A DNA stretch of 64,000 nt from Corallococcus macrosporus (GCF_017302985.1 NZ_JAFIMU010000007.1:3115001-3179000), one strand, 5' to 3'. Positions 32,894 to 42,018 are shown, numbered from the stretch's first letter. The notes: generated by a model not told the origin, from the sequence alone. Translations and numbers: made by a program.

Positions 32894-35155
32894 ATGTCGC
32901 CTCTCGTGACCTCGCCGTGGTGGTCGTCGTGGTCGGAGTCGGTGTGGCGCGCCTCGTGGCAGGGGGCGCTGTGCGCGCTGGTCGTCTGGGCCGTGGCCCG
33001 GGCCCTGCCGCGCCTGCCCGCGGCCCTGCGCGCGGGCCTGTGGTGGCTGGTGGCCCTCAAGTTCGTGCTCACGCTGGGCTGGCCCAAGCCCATGCCGCTC
33101 GCGCTGCTGCCCGTGGAGGGCACGGCCGCGGCGCAATCCCAGACGTCCAGCATGGGCGTGGCGCAATCCCAGACGCCCACCGTGGTGATTGCGATGCGCA
33201 CGGCGCCCGAAACGCAGGGCGCCGCCACGCGCATCCAGGTGTCGCGGACCGTGGCGCCCCCGGTGGAGGCCCCCTCGCACGGGGCGCGGCTCGGGGCGTT
33301 CGTCCGGGGCGCGTGGGAGTCGCTGCGCGCGCATCCGTGGACGGTGAGCCTGGCGTGGGCGCTGCTCGCCCTGTGGGGCGCGGGCGTGGTCTGGAAGGTG
33401 CGGGGGCACGTGCAGGCGTATCGCCAGGTGCGAGGCATGCGCGAGCGTGCGCGGCCCTTCCGTCACCCGGTGCTGGAGGAGGAGGCGGAGTTCCTCGCGA
33501 ACGAGGCGGGCCTTCGCCGTCCGCCCACGCTGCTCGTGTCGGACGAGGTGGTGAGCCCGCTGGCGGCGGGGCTCGTGTCGCCGGTCATCGTGCTGCCCGC
33601 GAAGGCGGTGCGCGACCTGCCGGAGGACGCGCTGCGCATGGCGCTGGCGCATGAGGTGGCGCACCTGCGTCGCGGGGACCTGTGGCTGGGCTGGGTGCCG
33701 GCGCTGGCGGAGACGGTCCTCTTCTTCCACCCGCTCGCGCGCCAGGCGGCCCGTGAGTACGCGCTCGCCCGGGAAGAGGCGTGCGACGCGGAGGCGCTGC
33801 GCCTCACCGGCGCGGAGCCCGCGGACTACGGCGAGCTGTTGATTGCCTTTGGCATCACCCGGCCCCCCGGCAGCGCAGCGGCGCTTGGGGCGTCGGCCCA
33901 CCTTCACGCGCTGCACAGGAGGCTCCGCATGCTGGAACATGTCGACGTCGTCCCCACCCAACCCCGCCGGTGGCTGAAGGGTGCGCTGTTCGCCCTCGGC
34001 GCCGTGGTCCTGATGCCCTTCCAGGTCGTCGCCAAGGCGCCCGCGGAGAGCACCGCTCCCGCCGCGAAGGACGCGGCCCCCGCCCCCGTGAAGGTGGGCA
34101 CCGTGCGGCAACTGCCCGAGGACGCCGCGCCGAAGCCCGGTGCGAAGCCCACCGTGACGGAGCACACCGCGAAGGCGCCCGGCACGCCCGCGGACGCACC
34201 GCCGCTGCCCGCGCTGCCCGCGCTGCCTCCTCCCACGCCGGGGAAGCCGACCACGCAGCAGTTCACCACGCACGTCGCGCCGCCCGCGCCTCCCGCGCCC
34301 GTCGCTCCGCCCACGGGTGGCAAGCTGGCCCCGGTGCCGCCCGTGCCCCCCGCGCCTCCGGCCCGTGGCGCGCTGGCCCCGATGCCGCCGGTCGGTGGCC
34401 CTCGGGCCTCGATGCCGCCCGCGCCTCCCATGCTCGCGGCCGCGCCGCGTCCCCCGGCTCCGCCCGCGCCTCCCGCGCCCGTGGACATCGAGGACGGCGA
34501 CACCTTCGCGTACCTCTCCGACGGCCGCACGATGATGGCCGGCTCCACGGACGACCTGTACCTGGCGCGCACCTTCAAGCAGCAGGGCAAGGACCTGCTC
34601 TTCGTGCGCCGCGACAACAAGCCCATGTTGATCCGCGACGCGAAGACGCTGGAGCAGGTGCGCAAGCTGATGGAGGACGACCGCAAGCTGGGGGACTCGC
34701 AGGGCGCGCTCGGTGAGAAGCAGGCCGCCCTGGGCCAGAAGCAGGCCGCCCTGGGCCAGAAGCAGGCGGAGCTGGCCTACCCCATGTCCCAGATCGCCGC
34801 GAAGCACGCCGCCATCGCGTCCAAGCGCGCGGAGATCGCCATGGAGCGCGCCCGCCTCCACGCCCAGCCGGACAGCCCCGAGCGCGACCGCAAGGAGGCG
34901 GAGCTCGACAAGCGCGACGACTCCTTCGACCAGGAGCTGGAGGGCCTGGACAAGGAGCAGGAGGCCCTCAGCCAGAAGATGGAGGCCCTGGGCGAGGAGC
35001 AGGGCAAGCTGGGCGAGGAGCAGGGCAAGCTGGGCGAGCAGCAGGCGGAGCTGGGCATGCAGCAGGCGGCCCGCAGCCGCGAGAACATGAAGAAGGTCAT
35101 GGCCGTCATCGACGAGGCCATCCGCAAGGGCCTGGCCGAGCCCCTGCCCACCTGA
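32894..35155 (+). CDS. M56 (BlaR1-like) membrane metallopeptidase with coiled-coil tail
   Basis: The 753-aa protein has N-terminal membrane helices (ASWQGALCALVVWAVARAL, GLWWLVALKFVLTLGW, AWALLALWGAGVVW), the zinc protease motif ALAHEVAHLRRGD (HExxH, His253), another helix (KGALFALGAVVLMPFQVVA, about 360-378), a Pro/Ala-rich linker of about 150 residues and a C-terminal coiled coil built of heptads LGEKQAA/LGQKQAA and LGEEQGK. No penicillin-binding SxxK sensor domain is seen. By analogy with BlaR1 it should inactivate the upstream repressor, but the signal differs. The ATG at 32894 follows AAGGAG; a GTG at 32885 overlapping the blaI-like stop is the alternative. Confidence 0.85.
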   Translation: MSPLVTSPWWSSWSESVWRASWQGALCALVVWAVARALPRLPAALRAGLWWLVALKFVLTLGWPKPMPLALLPVEGTAAAQSQTSSMGVAQSQTPTVVIAMRTAPETQGAATRIQVSRTVAPPVEAPSHGARLGAFVRGAWESLRAHPWTVSLAWALLALWGAGVVWKVRGHVQAYRQVRGMRERARPFRHPVLEEEAEFLANEAGLRRPPTLLVSDEVVSPLAAGLVSPVIVLPAKAVRDLPEDALRMALAHEVAHLRRGDLWLGWVPALAETVLFFHPLARQAAREYALAREEACDAEALRLTGAEPADYGELLIAFGITRPPGSAAALGASAHLHALHRRLRMLEHVDVVPTQPRRWLKGALFALGAVVLMPFQVVAKAPAESTAPAAKDAAPAPVKVGTVRQLPEDAAPKPGAKPTVTEHTAKAPGTPADAPPLPALPALPPPTPGKPTTQQFTTHVAPPAPPAPVAPPTGGKLAPVPPVPPAPPARGALAPMPPVGGPRASMPPAPPMLAAAPRPPAPPAPPAPVDIEDGDTFAYLSDGRTMMAGSTDDLYLARTFKQQGKDLLFVRRDNKPMLIRDAKTLEQVRKLMEDDRKLGDSQGALGEKQAALGQKQAALGQKQAELAYPMSQIAAKHAAIASKRAEIAMERARLHAQPDSPERDRKEAELDKRDDSFDQELEGLDKEQEALSQKMEALGEEQGKLGEEQGKLGEQQAELGMQQAARSRENMKKVMAVIDEAIRKGLAEPLPT
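34722..34763 (+). repeat. 21-bp direct repeat in the M56 coiled coil
   Basis: The 21-nt unit beginning CAGGCCGCCCTGGGCCAGAA occurs twice in tandem at 34722-34763, and a second 21-nt tandem (unit GGCGAGGAGCAGGGCAAGCT plus one base) lies near 34990-35031. Each codes for one heptad, so slippage can lengthen or shorten the coiled coil by whole heptads without changing frame. Confidence 0.7.
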
Positions 35156-35241
35156 GGACGGAGGGCGCGGCCACCCGGTGACGGCGCACGCGGGGGTTCC
35201 CTATACCGGGACCCGGTGTGAAGCCTGTCTCGGAGGTCGCC

Positions 35242-36957
35242 ATGTCCGCCGCCGTCCCGCAGTTCACGTCACGCACCACCATCGACATCCTGGTGCGCCG
35301 GGTCCGTGAGGGCTCGAGCGCGTGGGCGAAGCTCGCCCTGACGGAGCGCATCCGGCTCCTGGAGAGCCTGCGCCACGCGTACGTCGCCATCGCGGAGCCC
35401 AGCGTGCGCGCGGCCTGCGAGGCGAAGGGAATCGACCCTGGCGGTCCACTCGCGGGTGAGGAGTGGCTCGCCGGGCCCATGGTGGTGGTGCGCACGCTGC
35501 GCCTGCTGTCCGAATCGCTCAAGGACATCCAGAAGCACGGCGTGCCCGTCATCCCCCGGAAGCACCTGCGCACGCTGGAGGACGGCCGGCTCGCCGCGCG
35601 CCTGTTCCCCAAGGACAGGCTGGAGGGGATGCTGCTGCCCGCCACCACGGGCGAGGTCTACTTCCAGCCCGGCGTCACCGCGGACAACCTGCGCGACCAC
35701 CAGGCGTCCTTCTACAAGAAGCCCCACAAGGGCCGCGTCTGCGCGGTGCTGGGCGGCGGCAACGTCAACTCCATCCCGCCCCTGGACTGCCTCTACAAGC
35801 TCTTCGTCGAGGGCACCGTCTGCGTGCTCAAGATGAACCCCGTCAACGCGTACCTGGGCCCGTTCCTGGAGCAGGCCTTCGCCCCGCTCGTCGCGCGCGA
35901 CGCGCTGGCCATCGTGTACGGCGGCGCGGAGGAGGGCGCGCAGCTGGTCCACCACGCCGCGGTGGACGAGGTGCACATCACCGGCAGCGACAAGACCCAC
36001 GACGCGCTCGTGTGGGGCCCGCCCGGCCCGGAGTCCGACGAGCGCCGGCGCAAGAACGAGCCGCTGCTCGCGAAGCACGTCTCCAGCGAGCTGGGGAACA
36101 TCTCCCCCGTGGTGGTGGTGCCGGGGCCATACTCGGACGGCGAGCTGCGCTTCCAGGCGGACGACATCGCCGGCATGGTGTCCAACAACGCGTCCTTCAA
36201 CTGCAACGCGGCGAAGCTGCTGGTGCAGCCGAAGGACTGGGCCCGGCGCGGCGCGCTGGTGGACCGCATCCAGGCCAGCCTGGGCCAGGCGCCCGTGCGC
36301 CGCGCGTACTACCCGGGCGCGCAGGAGCGCTGGCACCAGTTCACGGACGCGCGAGCGAACCTGCGGCTCGTGGGCAACCCGGGAGAGGGCGACCTGGCCT
36401 ACGCGCTGATTCCGGACGTGGACCCCGCGAAGACGGACGACCGCGTGTTCCGCAACGAGCCCTGGTGCACGGTGCTGTCGGAGACGGGCCTGCCGGGCTC
36501 GGACGAACCGGTGGCCTTCCTGGAGGCGGCGGTCGCGTTCCTCAACGAGAAGGTGTGGGGCACCCTCAACGCGATGCTCATCGTCCATCCGAAGACGATG
36601 CGGGACCCCCGCGTGCGCGAGGCGGTGGAGAAGGCGGTGCGCGAGCTGCGCTACGGCACCGTCGCCCTCAACACCTGGCCCGCCGCGGGCTACGCGCTGG
36701 GCAGCCTGCCCTGGGGTGGCCACCCGTCCGCGACGCCCCGGGACATCCAGAGCGGGCAGGGCTGGGTGCACAACACGTTCATGCTGGAGTCCATCGAGAA
36801 GGCCGTCCTGCGCGCCCCCATCACGTCCCTCATCCCGCCCCCGTGGGTGCCGGGTCACAAGAGTATGGCGGAGCTGTCACGCCGGTTGACGGAATTCGAG
36901 CAGTCCCCGTCCTGGTGGAAGCTGCCCGGTGTCGCCCTGGCGGCGCTGCGCCGGTAG
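35242..36957 (+). CDS. Aldehyde dehydrogenase-superfamily protein
   Basis: The 571-aa product has the ALDH core. It shows a nucleotide-binding start VCAVLGGGNVNSIPPLDCLYK, the Glu in SSELGNISPVVVV, the catalytic Cys in NNASFNCNAAKLLV and a C-terminal LNTWPAAGYALGSLPWGG. It is longer than typical ALDHs (about 490 aa) because of an N-terminal helical extension. The normal GQxC catalytic sequence is replaced by NCN, so activity on a CoA or acyl substrate or on an unusual aldehyde is possible. The ATG at 35242 follows GGAGGT; a GTG at 35218 is in frame. Confidence 0.8.
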   Translation: MSAAVPQFTSRTTIDILVRRVREGSSAWAKLALTERIRLLESLRHAYVAIAEPSVRAACEAKGIDPGGPLAGEEWLAGPMVVVRTLRLLSESLKDIQKHGVPVIPRKHLRTLEDGRLAARLFPKDRLEGMLLPATTGEVYFQPGVTADNLRDHQASFYKKPHKGRVCAVLGGGNVNSIPPLDCLYKLFVEGTVCVLKMNPVNAYLGPFLEQAFAPLVARDALAIVYGGAEEGAQLVHHAAVDEVHITGSDKTHDALVWGPPGPESDERRRKNEPLLAKHVSSELGNISPVVVVPGPYSDGELRFQADDIAGMVSNNASFNCNAAKLLVQPKDWARRGALVDRIQASLGQAPVRRAYYPGAQERWHQFTDARANLRLVGNPGEGDLAYALIPDVDPAKTDDRVFRNEPWCTVLSETGLPGSDEPVAFLEAAVAFLNEKVWGTLNAMLIVHPKTMRDPRVREAVEKAVRELRYGTVALNTWPAAGYALGSLPWGGHPSATPRDIQSGQGWVHNTFMLESIEKAVLRAPITSLIPPPWVPGHKSMAELSRRLTEFEQSPSWWKLPGVALAALRR

Positions 36958-37006
36958 GGGCAGGCGGGGAGGCGGGGTTTCTGGAGGCTCGTGGTAGGTA
37001 GGGGCC

Positions 37007-38179
37007 ATGGCATCCAGGTACGCGCAAGAGGGTGGGCAGTTGCTGCAGCAGGGCCAGCCCATGGAGGCGGTGAAGAGCTTCCAGAAGGGCCTCTCCATCG
37101 ACCCGAAGGACGTGGACTGTCTGATGGGCCTGGTGCGCACCCACCTGAGCACCGGCGCCGCGAAGGACGCGGAAGGCGCCGTGACGCGCCTGTTGCAGGT
37201 GCAGCCGGACAACGCGGAGGCGCAGGCGCACCTGGCCATGCTCAAGGCGCAGGCCGGGGACCCGGTGGCGCTGGTGACGCTCAAGGCGCTGGCCGCCGCG
37301 CCCACCGCGGGCTACTTCGAGCGCTTCAACCTGGGCACGCTCCTGGCCGAGCGCGGCGACCTGGAGGGCGCGAAGGCCGCCTTCGAGGCCGCGCAGGTGG
37401 TGGCGCCCCACAGCGCCTATCCGCACTTCGAGCTGGGCCGCATCGCCGTGCAGCGCAAGGACACGGCGGCGGCGGTCACGCACTTCCAGCAGGCCGCGGC
37501 GCTGGCGCCCCAGGAGGCACTGCCGCACCTGATGCTGTCGCGCGCGCACGCGGCCAGCGGCGCCGTCGGGCTGGCCATCGCGGCGGCCACCCGCGCGCTG
37601 GAGCACGCGCAGGAGCGCACGCGCGTGGCGGTGCTGCAGGACCTCTTGCGCCTCTACCTCCAGGCCAACAGCCAGGACGCGGCCCGCCGCACCATCCTGG
37701 AGCTGCGCGAGCTGGAGCCCACGCAGGTCCGCTACATCCACCTGCACGGCCTGGCCTGCATGCTGGCCGGGGACCTGGCGCAGGCGAAGGTCCTCTTCAA
37801 CGAAGCCCTGGAGCACGCCCCGAACCAGTGGGACATCCGCCACTCGCTGGCGCAGGCGCACGAGGCGCTGGGCGAGCGCCCCGAGGCCCGCAAGCAACTG
37901 GAGGAAGCCGTGGCGGCGGCGCCGCACGAGCCCGGCCCCACCAACGACCTGGTGCGCCTGTTGATGGGCGACAAGGACCACGCGCGGGCCCGCATGCTGC
38001 TGGAGCGGGTGCTGGAGAGAAACCCCCAGGACGCGCTCACGCACCTGAACCTGGCGCGCGCCACCCAGCCGTTCGACCGGGCGGAAGCCACCCGGCACGC
38101 CCGGCAGGCACAGACGCTGGGCGCGGACGCCGTCGTGAAGGACGAGGCGGCGCAGCTCCTCACCGAACTGGGCGGTTGA
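37007..38179 (+). CDS. Tetratricopeptide-repeat protein
   Basis: The 390-aa protein consists of about ten TPR-like helical pairs, for example AVKSFQKGLSIDPKDVDCLM, GAKAAFEAAQVVAPHSAYPH, AAVTHFQQAAALAPQEALPH and QAKVLFNEALEHAPNQWDIR. There is no signal peptide or catalytic domain, so it is likely a cytoplasmic scaffold. The ATG at 37007 begins MASRYAQEGGQLLQQGQ. It lies 49 bp after the aldehyde dehydrogenase gene on the same strand. Confidence 0.85.
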   Translation: MASRYAQEGGQLLQQGQPMEAVKSFQKGLSIDPKDVDCLMGLVRTHLSTGAAKDAEGAVTRLLQVQPDNAEAQAHLAMLKAQAGDPVALVTLKALAAAPTAGYFERFNLGTLLAERGDLEGAKAAFEAAQVVAPHSAYPHFELGRIAVQRKDTAAAVTHFQQAAALAPQEALPHLMLSRAHAASGAVGLAIAAATRALEHAQERTRVAVLQDLLRLYLQANSQDAARRTILELRELEPTQVRYIHLHGLACMLAGDLAQAKVLFNEALEHAPNQWDIRHSLAQAHEALGERPEARKQLEEAVAAAPHEPGPTNDLVRLLMGDKDHARARMLLERVLERNPQDALTHLNLARATQPFDRAEATRHARQAQTLGADAVVKDEAAQLLTELGG

Positions 38180-38254
38180 CGCACCCCGTCTTCCCCCGCT
38201 CCCGGGCCGTGCCTACCTTCAGGCCCGGTCCAAATCGCGGGCAGGGGGCGGCGC

Positions 38255-38806
38255 ATGCGCAAGGCGGAGCAGGCACTCATCGAGCAGCTCGAAGCACGCT
38301 TCCGCGAGGTGACGCGGCTGCTCTACACCACGTCCATCCCCGCGTCGGTGCTGAACGCGGAGCTGATGCCGATGATCGCGGAGGACGTCACCTTCACCGA
38401 CCCCTGGCAGAAGGGTGGCGGCAAGGAGACGTACCGCAAGGGCGCGGCCGGCTTCCACTGCATGTTCCGCTTCGACTTCGACATCTACCAGCTCAACGTC
38501 CAACTGGAGCCGGATGGGAAGAGCGGGCGGGCCATCGTGGACGGGGTGATGAACCTGAAGCAGTTCGCGTGGCTCTACACGTACCCGCTGCGCACCCTGC
38601 TCGTGTACGACTTCACGCTCCAGCGCGGCGAGGACGGCGGAGAGGTGCTGCCGCTCATCCACGCGCACGAGGAGATGTGGAGCTTCGGCGACATGATCGC
38701 CAACGTGCCCGGCGTGGGCGCGCTCTACAACCGCTTCCGCAACGCCTTCAGCGTGGGCTTCCTGGCGGCGTCCGCGCTGTGCGGTCGCCTCAAGCAGTCC
38801 ACCTGA
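38255..38806 (+). CDS. NTF2-like (DUF2358-type) protein
   Basis: The 183-aa protein has an N-terminal helix (EQALIEQLEARFREVTRLLY) and a cone-like fold pattern: DVTFTDPWQKGGGKETYRKG, FDFDIYQLNVQLEPDGK, TLLVYDFTLQRG, LIHAHEEMWSFGD. This matches SnoaL/NTF2-like proteins, perhaps DUF2358. No catalytic residues can be assigned. A strong hairpin follows the stop. Confidence 0.55.
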   Translation: MRKAEQALIEQLEARFREVTRLLYTTSIPASVLNAELMPMIAEDVTFTDPWQKGGGKETYRKGAAGFHCMFRFDFDIYQLNVQLEPDGKSGRAIVDGVMNLKQFAWLYTYPLRTLLVYDFTLQRGEDGGEVLPLIHAHEEMWSFGDMIANVPGVGALYNRFRNAFSVGFLAASALCGRLKQST

Positions 38807-38832
38807 GCACGCGGCAGGGCACGGGCGTCATG

Positions 38833-38852
38833 CCCTGACACTTCTGTCAGGG
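38833..38852 (+). terminator. Perfect 8-bp stem with CTTC tetraloop
   Basis: CCCTGACA (38833-38840), loop CTTC, and TGTCAGGG (38845-38852) form a compact hairpin 26 bp after the NTF2-like gene. Only ATT follows, so it is a weak intrinsic terminator or an end-stabilising stem. Confidence 0.6.
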
Positions 38853-38946
38853 ATTGCATCGCGCTTCGCCCTGCGTGGCCGTCTGTCGGCCGGTGGGCAC
38901 GGGTGTTGCTCTGGGGCGCCGGGTCCACTGCTCCCGGAGGTCCCGC

Positions 38947-39342
38947 GTGCGTCGCTGGCTCTTGCTGCTACTCCCCCTCCTTGCTGGCTGTGAGCCCGGG
39001 CTGGAGGCAGCCGGCGTGCTGGATGCCACGGCGACACGGCTCGAGGACGACCGCGTCTCCGTCGACGTCACGCTGGCCTGCGGCCTCGTCTACGGCATGG
39101 CGCGGTCGGTAGGCTGTGACGCGGATGGCGAGCGCGTCTGTGTCGCCGCGGAGTGGTACGCGGCCGACGACACGGCCTTCGCCCATCCGCTGCACCGGGC
39201 GGAGTCGTGCCAGAAGGTCCCCGACATCATCGGCGCACACGTGACGGTCACCTCTCCGGAGGCCGTGGACCGGGACCCCGGGCTGCGCATCCTCGTCAGC
39301 GCGGATCCCCGCGTGTCGAACGTCATCATCCCCAACCCCTGA
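38947..39342 (+). CDS. Small lipoprotein, first of a tandem pair
   Basis: The 131-aa product begins with a GTG at 38947 preceded by CGGAGGT. The signal RRWLLLLLPLLAGCEPG has an LLAGC lipobox. The mature part (GVLDATATRLEDDRVSVDVTLAC, CDADGERVCVAAEWYA, GAHVTVTSPEAV) is beta-rich with several Cys residues that could form disulfides. It shares its layout with the next gene, so the pair probably arose by tandem duplication. The function is unknown. Confidence 0.7.
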   Translation: MRRWLLLLLPLLAGCEPGLEAAGVLDATATRLEDDRVSVDVTLACGLVYGMARSVGCDADGERVCVAAEWYAADDTAFAHPLHRAESCQKVPDIIGAHVTVTSPEAVDRDPGLRILVSADPRVSNVIIPNP

Positions 39343-39349
39343 GGCCCCC

Positions 39350-39769
39350 ATGCATCCGACCTTCATCATCGTGGCCCTCGCGGGCCTGCTGACGGCCTGC
39401 GGGCCTCGTTGGGACGCCGTGGGCGTTCGCGCCGCTTCAGCCACCCGTGACGCGGACGACCACGTCACCGTGACAGCCGTCTTGACCTGCGTGCCCGCGA
39501 ACGGCTCGGAGCCCGACGGCTGTGACGAGGACGGAGAGTCCCTGTGCATCGGGCTCATCGGGTACCCGACCCCGGAGGTCCTGCCGGAGGAGCGCTCCTC
39601 CCTGGGAGTCTGGCGCGTCTCCGAGTGCTTGAAACCCAAGCACTGGGAGGGGACGACCGTGGTGTTGCGCTCACCGGAGCCCGTGCCGCGAGACGTGCCG
39701 TGGACCCTGGAGCTGGGGCGGACCCTCATCGGAGGGGAGGGCCCGCGCGTCTTCCTCGCGAGCCCCTGA
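39350..39769 (+). CDS. Small lipoprotein, second of a tandem pair
   Basis: The 139-aa product has the signal HPTFIIVALAGLLTACGP with a LLTAC lipobox. Its mature part parallels the preceding protein: AVGVRAASATRDADDHVTVT, then CDEDGESLCIGLIGYP, a Cys before KPKHWEGTTVVLRSPEPV, and a terminal strand pair. It starts 7 bp after the upstream stop, so the two are co-transcribed. The function is unknown. Confidence 0.7.
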   Translation: MHPTFIIVALAGLLTACGPRWDAVGVRAASATRDADDHVTVTAVLTCVPANGSEPDGCDEDGESLCIGLIGYPTPEVLPEERSSLGVWRVSECLKPKHWEGTTVVLRSPEPVPRDVPWTLELGRTLIGGEGPRVFLASP

Positions 39770-39783
39770 TTCAACTCAATGCT

Positions 39784-40845
39784 TCAGGCGGGGATGAGCT
39801 TCTCCGCCTGGAGCTGCCGCATCAGCGCGACCATGGCCTCCGTGCTGTCCAGGTGCATCTCCTGGAAGCCGAAGCGGCGGGCCTTGTTCACGTCGAAGAA
39901 GGCGTCGTTCTCCACGCCGAAGATGAAGTCGCCGAAGGCCCAGTTGGCCAGCTTCTTCAGGCCGTGCGGGTGCAGGCCGTGGCGCTGCGTGAGCGCCTCC
40001 CAGACGGGCGACTTGTCCTTCATGGCCTCCGTCAGGGAGAAGGGCTGCGGATCCGCGCACGGGATGCCGAACGCGTCCGCGATGCGCGGGAAGACCTGGC
40101 TCCAGCGGAAGACGTCGCCGTTGGTGATGTTGAAGATTTCACCCGCGCACGCCTCGTTGAGGGCGGACCACTCCATGGCCTTGGCCAGCACCGTGGCGTC
40201 CGTCACGTTGGCCAGGATGGAGTACGCGCGAGGCGTGGACGGGAAGCGCAGGGGAACGCGCAGCGTCTTGCACAGCGACGCATAGACGCCGATGAGGTTG
40301 CCCAGGTTCATGGGGTTGCCCACGGCGAGGCCCATCATCATGTCGGGCCTGAGGGCGGTCCAGCTCCAGCGCCGGCCCTGGGACGCGTCCCGCAGGTAGT
40401 CCTCCTGGTCGTAGTAGAAGTTCGGCGGGAAGTGGCGCGGGTCGGTCTCCTTGGCGGGCGTCTTGTAGAGGCCGAACTGCGCGCCGTACGCCTTGCCGCC
40501 CTGGATGAAGGACACGTGGCGGAAGCCCGGCGCGTGCTTCTCCACCGCCTCCACGATGTTGCGCAGGAGCGCCACGTTGATGCGGCTGAGGTCCGCCGGG
40601 TCCGGGTGCTCCTGGTACGCGGCGAAGAAGACGTGCGTGACGTCGCGCAGCCACTCCGCCGCGCTGGCCAGCGAGTCCGGCGACTGGAGGTCCAGCGACT
40701 TCACCTCCGCGCGCGTGGCGAAGTCCGGCGCGCGGCGCGACACGGCCTTCACCTTCCAGTCCGGCCGCGTGTCCAGGTACGTGAGGAGGTTGCGGCCAAT
40801 GATGCCGGTGGCGCCCAGCACCAGCGCGGTGTGCTTCGTCGTCAT
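39784..40845 (-). CDS. PRISE-type short-chain dehydrogenase/reductase
   Basis: The 353-aa protein starts MTTKHTALVLGATGIIGRNLL with the GxxGxxG motif. The segments HVSFIQGGKAYGAQFG and FPPNFYYDQEDYL match the progesterone-5-beta-reductase/iridoid-synthase (PRISE) pattern, in which the catalytic Tyr lies in the NFYYDxED stretch. Such enzymes reduce conjugated carbonyl compounds with NADPH; the natural substrate in bacteria is unknown. It follows the TrkA-like gene on the same strand with a 36-bp gap. Confidence 0.8.
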   Translation of the reverse strand: MTTKHTALVLGATGIIGRNLLTYLDTRPDWKVKAVSRRAPDFATRAEVKSLDLQSPDSLASAAEWLRDVTHVFFAAYQEHPDPADLSRINVALLRNIVEAVEKHAPGFRHVSFIQGGKAYGAQFGLYKTPAKETDPRHFPPNFYYDQEDYLRDASQGRRWSWTALRPDMMMGLAVGNPMNLGNLIGVYASLCKTLRVPLRFPSTPRAYSILANVTDATVLAKAMEWSALNEACAGEIFNITNGDVFRWSQVFPRIADAFGIPCADPQPFSLTEAMKDKSPVWEALTQRHGLHPHGLKKLANWAFGDFIFGVENDAFFDVNKARRFGFQEMHLDSTEAMVALMRQLQAEKLIPA

Positions 40846-40881
40846 GGGAGAGGCCCTTGAAGGGGAGGGGGTCTGTCTTGC

Positions 40882-42018
40882 TCAGCGGCCGAACAGGCCG
40901 CGCTTCTTCGCCGGCTGCCCCTGTCCGCCCAGGCGGGACAGGCGTTGGCCCAGGATGCGGCTCATCTCCAGCGCGACGGCGGGGTTGGCCATCATCACGC
41001 CGCGGAAGTCGTCGCGGCCCACCGCGGCCAGCTCGCACGGCGTGGCGGTGACGGCGGTGGCGTTGCGAGGCTCGCCCGTGAGCAGGGCCAGCTCTCCGAA
41101 GAAGCCGCCCTGCTTCACCGTGGCCATCGTCTGCCGCGAGGCGTCCTTCATGGCCACCTCGCCGGAGATGACCACGTAGAACGTCTCGCCCGCGTCGCCC
41201 TGGCGGAACAGCTCCGTGCCCGCGGGCGTCTGGAGCAGCTCCGCGCCGCGCGCCACCGTCCCCAGCTCGTCGTCACTCAGGGGCGCCAGGAAGTCCAGCT
41301 TGCGCAGCGTCTGCGCCAGCGACGACGCCAGGCCCTCGCCCAGCGGCGGCTCCGACGTGAGGAACTCCACCGCCTTCGCCACCTGCGTCCTGCGCGCCAC
41401 GAGGATGACGTTGTGCCCGGCCTTCAACTGCGTGTTGCCCTCCGGCAATGCCGTATGGCCCTGCGGATCCACCAGCGCGATGAAGATGCACTCGCGAGGG
41501 AAGCCCTCCATGCCGCGCACCTGCGCCACCGTCTGTCCCGCCACGCGGGCGCGCACGGGGATGGCCAGCTCGAAGAGGACCGCGTCGCCGTTGCTCAGCG
41601 GCAGCGACCCGGACACCTGCGGGAAGTCGATGGCGGTGGTCATCTTCGCCACCACCACGTCCGCCTCCGCCACCAGCTCCTTCACGCCCGCCAGCCGGTA
41701 GGCCTCGCGGTAGTTCGTGTCCAGCATGCGCACCATCAGGCGCGCGCTGGACACCGCGCGCACCAGCATGGTGAACGCCAGGTTCGCCGGGTCGTGCGCC
41801 AGCACCGCCGCCGCCACGTCCGCCGTCCCGATGCCCGCCGCCTCCAGCACGCGCGGGTTGGTGGCGTCCCCGCACACCGTCACCACGCCCACCTCCTCGA
41901 AGAGGCGCGCGCAGATGCCGGCGTCGCGTTCAATCACCGTCACCGTGTGCTGCTCCGACACGAGCCGCGCCGCCAGCGCGCCGCCCACCCGTCCTCCCCC
42001 CGCGATGACGATCTTCAT
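40882..42018 (-). CDS. TrkA-type NAD-binding protein with cyclic-nucleotide domain
   Basis: The 378-aa protein has a TrkA_N Rossmann domain (MKIVIAGGGRVGGALAARL, VCGDATNP), a TrkA_C domain (about 130-220) and a cyclic-nucleotide-binding domain (about 245-355) with FLAPLSDDEL, FRQGDAGETFYVVISGEV and GGFFGELALLTGEPRNATAV. TrkA-like subunits gate cation channels or antiporters; the cNMP domain could add a second-messenger input. Its ATG overlaps the antiporter stop (ATGA), so it is likely the cytoplasmic regulator of that antiporter. Confidence 0.87.
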   Translation of the reverse strand: MKIVIAGGGRVGGALAARLVSEQHTVTVIERDAGICARLFEEVGVVTVCGDATNPRVLEAAGIGTADVAAAVLAHDPANLAFTMLVRAVSSARLMVRMLDTNYREAYRLAGVKELVAEADVVVAKMTTAIDFPQVSGSLPLSNGDAVLFELAIPVRARVAGQTVAQVRGMEGFPRECIFIALVDPQGHTALPEGNTQLKAGHNVILVARRTQVAKAVEFLTSEPPLGEGLASSLAQTLRKLDFLAPLSDDELGTVARGAELLQTPAGTELFRQGDAGETFYVVISGEVAMKDASRQTMATVKQGGFFGELALLTGEPRNATAVTATPCELAAVGRDDFRGVMMANPAVALEMSRILGQRLSRLGGQGQPAKKRGLFGR

